A stretch of DNA of 15,210 bases from contig JADZBT010000138.1 of assembly GCA_020851915.1 (NCBI GenBank), positions 1 to 15,210 of the forward strand, written 5' to 3'. This document shows positions 6,172 to 11,522 of the stretch, one piece after another. The notes under the pieces are model-generated. The model searched no databases and was not told the origin of the DNA. It saw nothing but the letters and a program-made list of their open reading frames with translations. This DNA is from Alphaproteobacteria bacterium. GTDB lineage: Bacteria; Pseudomonadota; Alphaproteobacteria; Rickettsiales; RI-342. Within the stretch, counting starts at the first letter, position 1; each line of letters begins with the position of its first letter. Made by a program: the position numbers and the translations under genes.

Positions 6172-7806
6172 TTGCCCTTACGTCGATCTGAATTACTCAT
6201 GCCCGCCGGTTCGCTGGAGAAGCTCAAGGTGGCGGTGCTCTATGGCGCGGACGCCGTGTATATGGGAACGCCCGACCTCTCGCTGCGCGCCAAGTCGCAG
6301 ATGTCGCTGGAACAGGTGCAGGAAGGCGTCGCATTCGCCCACGCGCATGGCAAACGCGCCTACCTCACCCTCAACCTGTTCTCGCACAACAGCGATATAG
6401 AGAAGCTCCATGATTACCTCGCGGCCATCCGGCAGGTGAAGCCCGACGGGCTGATCGTCGCCGACGTGGGCGTATTCCAGTTCGTGAAGACGCACGCGCC
6501 GGAGCTGGAGCTGCACATCTCCACGCAGGCCAATGTGTGCTCGTGGCTCTCGGTGAAATTCTGGGAGGAGATCGGCGCGAAGCTGATCGTGCTGGCACGC
6601 GAAGTATCCTTCGACGAACTGAAAGAGATCCGCGAAAAATGTCCGGACATCAAGCTGGAAGCCTTCATCCACGGCTCCATGTGCATGACCTATTCCGGGC
6701 GCTGCCTGCTCTCCAACTATATGGCGGAGCGTGGCGCGAATCAGGGCTCCTGTACCAACTCCTGCCGCTGGAAATACAAGGTGCACATGCGCCTGAAGGA
6801 CGGCTCGCTGAAAGAACTGGAGCTGACCAAGGAGAACCGCGAGCTGTTCGAATTCTTCCTCGAGGAAGAGCATCGCGCCGGCGAGCTGATGCCCCTTGAG
6901 GAAGATGATCGCGGTTCGTATATCCTCAACGCCAAGGATCTCTGCCTGATGCCCAAGCTCTCCGAGTATCTGGCGCTGGGCATCGACTCGCTGAAGGTGG
7001 AGGGCCGCAACCGCAGTGCCTATTACCTTGCCATCACCACGCGCGCCTACCGCATGGCGATCGACGCATGGTATCGCGATCCCGAACACTGGTCGCCCGC
7101 GCCCTACATGCGCGAGCTGAACACCATCCCAAATCGCGGCTACTCACTGGCGTTCCACGAGGGACGCCTGACGCATCACGCCCATAATTACGAGGATACG
7201 CAGACGCTCTCCGAGTGGGAATATGCGGGCACGATCACAGAAGTACGCGACGACTGCTTCATCCTCGAAGTGAAGAACCGCCTGGAAGCGGGGGACGTGC
7301 TGGAATTCGTCCCGTTCGGCGCGCGGGAGCCCATGTTGCTGCGTATCTATGAATTCGAGGATCTCCGCAATCACCGCACGACCCGCGAAGAAGGCGTGCA
7401 TGCCGGCGCGCAACCGCTGCTGCGGATACCTTTCGCATGGTTCCATGAGGAAAAAGCCTCCGCGTTGCGCTCAGATTTCCCCGCTTATTCCGTGGTTCGC
7501 AAAGAGCGGGCATTGTCCGACGACGAATGGGCACGGCTGGCGCTTGACCGTTCCGCGATGAAGACCGAACTGGGAAAAAGCGGCGAAGCGCGTTATCAGG
7601 AAAAGCGCGTGGCACTGGTGGAAGCCCGTCAGGCCGAACATGAAGGAAAAGAGTTCCGCAGCCCCCGCCTCGGCACGGAAGGCTGCTGCGGCCGTGGCTG
7701 TAACGGCTGCCTCCCCTTCTGGCACGACACCAAATACGCGAAGGCGCGGGACCTGCTGAAGCAGAAAAAGCAGGGCGAACGCCTGAGCGTCGCAGAAGCG
7801 CGGTGA
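6172..7806 (+). CDS. trhP: U32 family protein, TrhP-type tRNA uridine-34 hydroxylation
   Basis: The product is 544 residues from TTG 6172. The N-terminal U32 domain opens with SELLMPAGSLEKLKVAVLYG, and the family signature EAFIHGSMCMTYSGRC lies near 163-178. C171, C178 and C194 (with C198 or C258 as possible fourth ligand) match the cysteines that bind a 4Fe-4S cluster in the related UbiU/UbiV. DSLKVEGRNRS followed by AYYLA is typical of TrhP (YegQ), which with prephenate makes 5-hydroxyuridine at tRNA position 34. E. coli TrhP is about 450 residues; here about 90 more include a C-terminal cluster C505-C506-x3-C510-x2-C513. Other U32 branches (RlhA, UbiU/V, true peptidases) cannot be excluded, so the symbol is less certain than the family. 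Confidence 0.82.
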   Translation: MPLRRSELLMPAGSLEKLKVAVLYGADAVYMGTPDLSLRAKSQMSLEQVQEGVAFAHAHGKRAYLTLNLFSHNSDIEKLHDYLAAIRQVKPDGLIVADVGVFQFVKTHAPELELHISTQANVCSWLSVKFWEEIGAKLIVLAREVSFDELKEIREKCPDIKLEAFIHGSMCMTYSGRCLLSNYMAERGANQGSCTNSCRWKYKVHMRLKDGSLKELELTKENRELFEFFLEEEHRAGELMPLEEDDRGSYILNAKDLCLMPKLSEYLALGIDSLKVEGRNRSAYYLAITTRAYRMAIDAWYRDPEHWSPAPYMRELNTIPNRGYSLAFHEGRLTHHAHNYEDTQTLSEWEYAGTITEVRDDCFILEVKNRLEAGDVLEFVPFGAREPMLLRIYEFEDLRNHRTTREEGVHAGAQPLLRIPFAWFHEEKASALRSDFPAYSVVRKERALSDDEWARLALDRSAMKTELGKSGEARYQEKRVALVEARQAEHEGKEFRSPRLGTEGCCGRGCNGCLPFWHDTKYAKARDLLKQKKQGERLSVAEAR

Positions 7807-7808
7807 TG

Positions 7809-7852
7809 CCCACCGGTGGGGCACGCCACCCGAAGCCGAAGGCGTAGGGTGG
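7809..7852. repeat. Tandem palindromes between the U32 gene and tRNA-Lys
   Basis: A perfect 12-bp palindrome CCCACCGGTGGG (7809-7820) is followed by a hairpin with arms CCACCC (7826-7831) and GGGTGG (7847-7852) and an inner GCC-GAA-GGC. The second hairpin's right arm includes the encoded CCA end of the tRNA gene. The CCACCC...GCCTTCGGC...GGGTGG form resembles dispersed alphaproteobacterial palindromes. On the minus strand it directly follows the tRNA and could act as a 3' stem, but no U tract follows. Confidence 0.65.
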
Positions 7853-7925
7853 TGGGCCGTGCAGGATTCGAACCTGCGACCTATTGATTAAGAGTCAACC
7901 GCTCTACCAACTGAGCTAACGGCCC
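7850..7925 (-). tRNA. tRNA-Lys (anticodon CUU), CCA encoded
   Basis: This 76-base cloverleaf includes the CCA. The acceptor stem GGGCCGT pairs with ACGGCCC and the discriminator is A. The D arm is GCTC-AGTTGGTA-GAGC. The anticodon stem GTTGA/TCAAT has one G-T pair, and its loop CTCTTAA places anticodon CTT at 7890-7892, reading AAG as lysine. The variable loop is AGGTC and the T arm GCAGG-TTCGAAT-CCTGC. Every stem pairs fully. It is transcribed leftward, like leuA upstream, but a dispersed palindrome and about 80 bp separate them, so it probably has its own promoter, which I could not place. Confidence 0.97.
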
Positions 7926-7930
7926 ACAAG

Positions 7931-7961
7931 ATAAGCCAAGAGGCTTATGGGAGGCACTCCC
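7931..7961. repeat. Two adjacent short hairpins just upstream of tRNA-Lys
   Basis: ATAAGCC (7931-7937) pairs with GGCTTAT (7942-7948) around AAGA, and GGGAG (7949-7953) pairs with CTCCC (7957-7961) around GCA. They occupy the promoter-proximal space of the tRNA gene. Neither is followed by a T tract on either strand, so a terminator role is unsupported. Confidence 0.45.
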
Positions 7962-8004
7962 CTACCAGAAATTTTCTGCGATGTCGAGAGGTTAAGTGTG
8001 CTTT

Positions 8005-8079
8005 CGTCATCCTGCGCGAAAGCGCAGGATCTCATGCCGTATGCGGAGAGAGATCCTGCGGTCACGCCGCAGGATGACG
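8005..8079. repeat. Dispersed inverted repeat (GTCATCC...GGATGAC type) after leuA
   Basis: The outer ends CGTCATCCTGC (8005-8015) and GCAGGATGACG (8069-8079) form an 11-bp perfect inverted repeat. Each half is also a 9-bp hairpin: ATCCTGCGC with GCGCAGGAT around GAAA (8009-8030), and ATCCTGCGG with CCGCAGGAT around TCACG (8053-8075). GATCTC and GAGATC face each other inside. The architecture matches the element at 10814-10895, with different stem cores. It lies 9 bp beyond the leuA stop and may serve as its 3' stem-loop. Confidence 0.85.
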
Positions 8080-8088
8080 GTGCACGAA

Positions 8089-9654
8089 TCATATCGCCGC
8101 CGCTTCCCTTCGCAGCTGGCCGTCGCCGCCGCGTTTGCGGCCTTTCTGGCGGTGCTGCACGTTGAGGGCGTTGATATAAGCCCGTGCCGAGGCCACCAGC
8201 GTATCGGGATCGGCGCTGTGGCCGTTATAGACCTGCCCCTCATCCACCAGCCTGACCGTAACCTCCGCCTGTGCATCCGTGCCCTTGGTCACCGCATGCA
8301 CCTGATACAGCTCCAGCTTCGCTTGATGCGGATAGAGCGACTGGATGGCCTTGAAGGTGGCATCCACCGGCCCGTTGCCCTCGCTGGTCACCGAATGCTC
8401 CTTGCCATCCACTTTCATCACCAGTGCTGCCGTCTGCGGGCCCTTCGAGCCGCAGGCCACCTGCAGCGATACGAATTGCAGCTTCTCGTCGCGCTGATGC
8501 ACGCCCGGATTGACGAGCGCGATGATGTCTTCGTCGTAGATCTCTTTCTTACGGTCGGCCAGTGCCTTGAACTGCGCGAAGGCTTCCGCCAGCGCGTTCT
8601 CGCCGAGATCGAAGCCCAGTTCCTTGAGCTTCTCGCCGAAGGCATGGCTGCCGGAATGCTTGCCCATCACGAGCGTGGTTTCCGTCACGCCCACGGATGC
8701 GGGCGTCATTATCTCGTAGGTTTCGGAATGTGCCAGCATGCCGTGCTGATGGATACCCGATTCATGCGCGAAGGCGTTGGCCCCCACGATGGCCTTGTTC
8801 TTCTGCACGGCGAACCCCGTGATCTGCGACACGAGGCGCGAGGTGCGCGTGAGGCGCTCGGTGACGATGCCGGTGGTGAAAGGCAACTGGTCGTTACGCG
8901 TCTTGATGGCCATCACGACCTCTTCCAGCGCCGCATTGCCCGCGCGCTCACCGATGCCGTTGATGGTGCATTCGATCTGCCGCGCGCCCGCCTGAACGGC
9001 CGCGAGCGAATTGGCCACCGCCAACCCCAGGTCATTATGGCAATGCACCGAGAGCACCGCCTTGTCCATGTTGGGCACGCGGTTCATGATTATCTTCACC
9101 AGTTCACCGAAACTTCCGGGGAGCGCATAGCCCACCGTATCGGGAAGGTTGATGGTGGTCGCACCCGCCTTGATGGCCGTTTCGATGGTGTGGCAGAGAA
9201 AGTCATGCTCGGTGCGCGAGCCGTCCTCGCAGGACCATTCCACGTCATCGGTGTATTTGCGGGCGTAGGAGATGCTCTCCTTGATCTTCTCCACCACCTG
9301 CTCCGGCTCCATCTTGAGCTTGTACTTCATGTGCAGCGGGCTGGTGGAGATGAAGGTGTGGATGCGCTTGCGCTTGGCCGGTTTGATGGCCTCGCCCGCC
9401 GCCTCGATGTCGGCCTTCACCGCGCGCGCGAGGCTGCATACGGTGGCGTTCTTCACCGTGCGCGCCACTTCCTGCACCGCCTCGAAATCGCCCTTGGAGG
9501 CGATGGCGAACCCCGCTTCGATGACATCCACGCCGAGCGAATCCAGCGCCTGCGCGACCAGCACCTTTTCCTCAAGGTTCATGGAAGCGCCGGGCGACTG
9601 CTCGCCGTCGCGCAATGTGGTGTCGAAAATGATGATGCGGTTACTGTCGGTCAT
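8089..9654 (-). CDS. leuA: 2-isopropylmalate synthase
   Basis: The product is 521 residues and commits carbon to leucine by condensing acetyl-CoA with 2-oxoisovalerate, in the cytoplasm. The DRE-TIM catalytic domain opens with FDTTLRDGEQSPG; R15 and D16 begin the active site, and H204, H206 (SVHCHNDLG) and N240 (GERAGN) complete the metal site. GKHSGSHAF marks the linker, and the last ~120 residues form the leucine-sensing LeuA dimer domain (VACGSKGPQTAALV), so feedback inhibition by leucine is expected. ATG 9654 is preceded by AGGAGG at a 6-base spacing; the in-frame TTG at 9675 is rejected. The basic tail QKGRKRGGDG is slightly unusual. A terminator after ilvC separates the gene from ilvBNC. 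Confidence 0.97.
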   Translation of the reverse strand: MTDSNRIIIFDTTLRDGEQSPGASMNLEEKVLVAQALDSLGVDVIEAGFAIASKGDFEAVQEVARTVKNATVCSLARAVKADIEAAGEAIKPAKRKRIHTFISTSPLHMKYKLKMEPEQVVEKIKESISYARKYTDDVEWSCEDGSRTEHDFLCHTIETAIKAGATTINLPDTVGYALPGSFGELVKIIMNRVPNMDKAVLSVHCHNDLGLAVANSLAAVQAGARQIECTINGIGERAGNAALEEVVMAIKTRNDQLPFTTGIVTERLTRTSRLVSQITGFAVQKNKAIVGANAFAHESGIHQHGMLAHSETYEIMTPASVGVTETTLVMGKHSGSHAFGEKLKELGFDLGENALAEAFAQFKALADRKKEIYDEDIIALVNPGVHQRDEKLQFVSLQVACGSKGPQTAALVMKVDGKEHSVTSEGNGPVDATFKAIQSLYPHQAKLELYQVHAVTKGTDAQAEVTVRLVDEGQVYNGHSADPDTLVASARAYINALNVQHRQKGRKRGGDGQLRREAAAI

Positions 9655-9660
9655 GGTATG

Positions 9661-9666
9661 CCTCCT
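9661..9666 (-). promoter_or_regulatory. Strong Shine-Dalgarno of leuA
   Basis: On the minus strand this is AGGAGG, six bases before ATG 9654. It fixes the leuA start and rules out the upstream TTG. A short stem GCCC/GGGC (9667-9679) directly abuts it on the 5' side. Confidence 0.85.
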
Positions 9667-9680
9667 GCCCTTCAAGGGCG

Positions 9681-9686
9681 ATAATA
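9681..9686 (-). promoter_or_regulatory. Candidate -10 box of a leuA promoter
   Basis: TATTAT (minus strand) matches the sigma-70 -10 consensus at 5 of 6 positions and lies after the ilvC terminator, about 27 bases before the leuA ATG. The -35 region would fall in the terminator stem (TGGCTT at a spacing of 18), which is a poor match. It is offered only because the terminator makes a separate leuA promoter likely. Confidence 0.28.
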
Positions 9687-9700
9687 CTCTAATCTATAAG

Positions 9701-9733
9701 AAAAAAGCCAGCCTCGATATGAGGCTGGCTTTT
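9701..9733 (-). terminator. Rho-independent terminator after ilvC
   Basis: A perfect stem of 13 bp (9703-9715 with 9721-9733), whose core is AGCCAGCCTC/GAGGCTGGCT, encloses a 5-base loop. On the minus strand it ends in six T residues (9701-9706). It begins 27 bp beyond the ilvC stop. A shorter T run on the plus side makes weak bidirectional function possible. It separates ilvBNC from leuA, either as an operon end or as a partial-readthrough point. Confidence 0.9.
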
Positions 9734-9759
9734 CCTTTAACATGTAAAGCGAACCTCGG

Positions 9760-10779
9760 TTATGCAACTTTCCTGTCGACCAGCTTGTTCTTGCCGATCC
9801 AGGGCATCATGCCACGCAGTCGCTCGCCGACCTTTTCGAGCGGATGCTTTGCACCCTCATCGCGCCATTTCTTGAGCTGCGGCGCGCCCTTTGCGGAATC
9901 GCCGAGGAATTCCTTTGCGAACTGGCCGGACTGGATTTCCGCGAGTACCTTCTTCATTTCAGCTTTCGTAGCATCGGTGATGATGCGCGGACCGGTCTTG
10001 TAATCGCCATATTCAGCGGTGTTGGAGATCGAGTAGCGCATGTTGGTCATGCCGCCTTCATAGATGAGATCCACGATCAGCTTCATCTCATGCACGCACT
10101 CGAAATAGGCCATCTCCGGCGCATAACCGGCTTCCACCAGCGTTTCGAAACCTGCCTGCATCAGCGCGGTCACGCCACCGCAGAGCACGGCCTGCTCGCC
10201 GAACAGGTCGGTCTCGCATTCCTCGCGGAAGTTGGTTTCGATGATGCCGGAACGTCCGCCGCCCACCGCCGAGGCGTAGGAGATCGCGATGTCGAGCGCC
10301 TTGCCCGATACGTTCTTATCCACCGCCACGAGGCAGGGAACGCCGCTGCCGCGCACATATTCCGAGCGCACCGTGTGGCCAGGGCCTTTCGGAGCCACCA
10401 TGAACACGTCGAGGTCCTCGCGCGGCTTAATGAAACCAAAATGCACGTTCAGCCCATGTGCGAACGCCAGTGCCGCGCCTTCCTTGATGCTGCCGTTGAT
10501 CTCGTTGCTGTAGAGATTCGCCTGGAATTCGTCCGGGGCGAGGATCATCACCACGTCGGCGTCTTTCACCGCCTCTGCGGGTTCCTTCACCTCGAAGCCG
10601 GCGGCCTTCGCCTTAGCCACGGTCGCGGAGTTGCTACGCAGGCCGATGACGATGTTCTTCACGCCGCTGTCCTTCAGGTTCTGCGCATGCGCATGTCCCT
10701 GACTACCGTAGCCGATGATGGCAACGCGCTTCGATTTGATCAGATCCTGATCCGCATCTTTATCGTAATATACTTTCAT
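9760..10779 (-). CDS. ilvC: Ketol-acid reductoisomerase (class I, NADP+)
   Basis: The product is 339 residues, the class I (short) form. It converts 2-acetolactate or 2-aceto-2-hydroxybutyrate to the dihydroxy acids of valine and isoleucine synthesis, using NADPH and Mg2+. The Rossmann motif is GYGSQGHAHAQNL (from 23), and R48, S49 and S51 in LRSNSAT are consistent with NADPH preference. Catalytic residues visible are H108, K132, D191, E195, E227, E231 and S252. The ATG (10777-10779) is preceded by AGAGGA at about 5 bases. It follows ilvN after 141 bp containing a large inverted repeat, and a strong terminator follows its stop. Confidence 0.98.
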   Translation of the reverse strand: MKVYYDKDADQDLIKSKRVAIIGYGSQGHAHAQNLKDSGVKNIVIGLRSNSATVAKAKAAGFEVKEPAEAVKDADVVMILAPDEFQANLYSNEINGSIKEGAALAFAHGLNVHFGFIKPREDLDVFMVAPKGPGHTVRSEYVRGSGVPCLVAVDKNVSGKALDIAISYASAVGGGRSGIIETNFREECETDLFGEQAVLCGGVTALMQAGFETLVEAGYAPEMAYFECVHEMKLIVDLIYEGGMTNMRYSISNTAEYGDYKTGPRIITDATKAEMKKVLAEIQSGQFAKEFLGDSAKGAPQLKKWRDEGAKHPLEKVGERLRGMMPWIGKNKLVDRKVA

Positions 10780-10813
10780 GGTCTTCCTCTCTTCCAGCTT
10801 ATCACTGTATATT

Positions 10814-10895
10814 TGTCATCCCGGCGAAGGCCGGGATCTCATCTATCCACCCGCTCCGCCGGAAACATAAGATCCCGGCCTTCGCCGGGATGACA
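10814..10895. repeat. Perfect 26-bp inverted repeat between ilvN and ilvC
   Basis: The arms 10814-10839 and 10870-10895 are exact reverse complements over all 26 bases, around a 30-base spacer. Each arm is itself a hairpin with an 8-bp stem (ATCCCGGC/GCCGGGAT, loops GAAG and CTTC). The arms begin GTCATCCCGG and end CCGGGATGAC, a dispersed palindrome familiar from alphaproteobacterial and other proteobacterial genomes (from memory). It shares the GTCATCC / GGATCTC flanks with the element at 8005-8079. No T tract follows, so it is not a standard terminator; in the ilv mRNA it would form a very stable structure. Confidence 0.93.
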
Positions 10896-10920
10896 TTCAC
10901 TAATACCCAATACCCAATGC

Positions 10921-11442
10921 CTACCCCTCTATATCCAATCCTTCGGGGCCGCGCTGCATGGCGGTCACGCCCGTGCGGCACAGTTCCGTGAGTCCCAGCG
11001 GCTTCATCAGCGCGATGAAGCTTTTGATCTTTTCCGAATTCCCGGTCATCTCGAACACGAATGACTCGGTGGTGGCATCCACCACGCGCGCGCGGAAAAT
11101 ATCGGCGATACGCAGCGCCTCGACGCGGTTGTCGCCCTTGCCGCTCACCTTGACAAGCGCCAGCTCGCGCTCGACATGCGGGCCCACTTCCGTCAGGTCG
11201 TACACGCTATGCACCGGCACGAGCCGCTCCAGCAGTGCCTTGATCTGGCCGATGACGCGATGCGTTCCGGTGGTGACCACCGTGATGCGCGAGAGTTTGC
11301 GTTCCGGATCCACTTCCGCCACCGTCAGGCTGCGGATATTGTAACCGCGCCCCGAGAAGAGGCCGACCACGCGCGCCAGCACGCCGAACTCGTTATCCAC
11401 GAGAACCGCGATGGTGTGTTGTTCGATGGGTTCGTCTTTCAT
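10921..11442 (-). CDS. ilvN: Acetolactate synthase small (regulatory) subunit
   Basis: The product is 173 residues, the usual size of the IlvH/IlvN class. An N-terminal ACT domain (about 9-85: TIAVLVDNEFGVLARVVGLF, then GYNIRSLTVA) binds valine, and a C-terminal ACT-like half (VSGKGDNRVEALRIADIF...) completes it. It activates the catalytic large subunit and gives valine feedback inhibition. It could equally be called ilvH. The ATG is at 11440-11442 with no convincing Shine-Dalgarno; the last 13 bases before it follow directly on a 16-bp stem in the mRNA, so initiation may depend on ilvB translation or on structure. It lies 77 bp after the ilvB stop. Confidence 0.96.
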   Translation of the reverse strand: MKDEPIEQHTIAVLVDNEFGVLARVVGLFSGRGYNIRSLTVAEVDPERKLSRITVVTTGTHRVIGQIKALLERLVPVHSVYDLTEVGPHVERELALVKVSGKGDNRVEALRIADIFRARVVDATTESFVFEMTGNSEKIKSFIALMKPLGLTELCRTGVTAMQRGPEGLDIEG

Positions 11443-11455
11443 AACTTACTGGTCG

Positions 11456-11522
11456 TTTGTCCTTAGTCCTTAGTCCCTAGTCCTTAACAAGCGAAGGACT
11501 AAGGACAAATGACTAAGGACTA
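11456..11522. repeat. Heptad-phased inverted repeat between ilvB and ilvN
   Basis: The left half is four tandem 7-mers (CCTTAGT, CCTTAGT, CCCTAGT, CCTTAAC; 11461-11488). The right half is four inverted 7-mers (AAGGACT, AAGGACA, AATGACT, AAGGACT; 11494-11521). Five bases separate them. Within this, TTTGTCCTTAGTCCTT (11456-11471) and its exact complement (11494-11509) form a 16-bp perfect inverted repeat. The right end overlaps the ilvB TAG (11520-11522). Base composition is much more AT-rich than the neighbouring genes, suggesting an inserted element. Confidence 0.88.

Noticed and set aside
7850..7925. tRNA-Lys as an integration site for a mobile element
   Set aside because: No integrase gene lies nearby and I see no second copy of the tRNA 3' end in the window; both flanks are housekeeping genes.
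8996..9684. Long plus-strand open frames opposite leuA, ilvC, ilvB and argH (hundreds of codons)
   Set aside because: They are antisense to genes with complete catalytic motifs, rich in Arg, His and Ala as expected from GC-rich codon bias, and show no recognisable domain.
9701..9733. A riboswitch or T-box before leuA
   Set aside because: The structure is a simple terminator hairpin with a short loop; the 105-bp gap has no further conserved domain or antiterminator that I can recognise.
9672..9743. A 23-codon open frame on the minus strand from ATG 9743 through the ilvC terminator, as a possible leuA leader peptide
   Set aside because: It has only three scattered leucine codons and no run of Leu, Val or Ile codons, and the terminator lies within the frame rather than after it. 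It does not look like an attenuator peptide.
10780..10893. Plus-strand frame ending in an SSRRRPGSH-like peptide over the ilvN/ilvC gap
   Set aside because: This peptide is the chance translation of the GTCATCCCGG palindrome family and is a known source of spurious annotated proteins.
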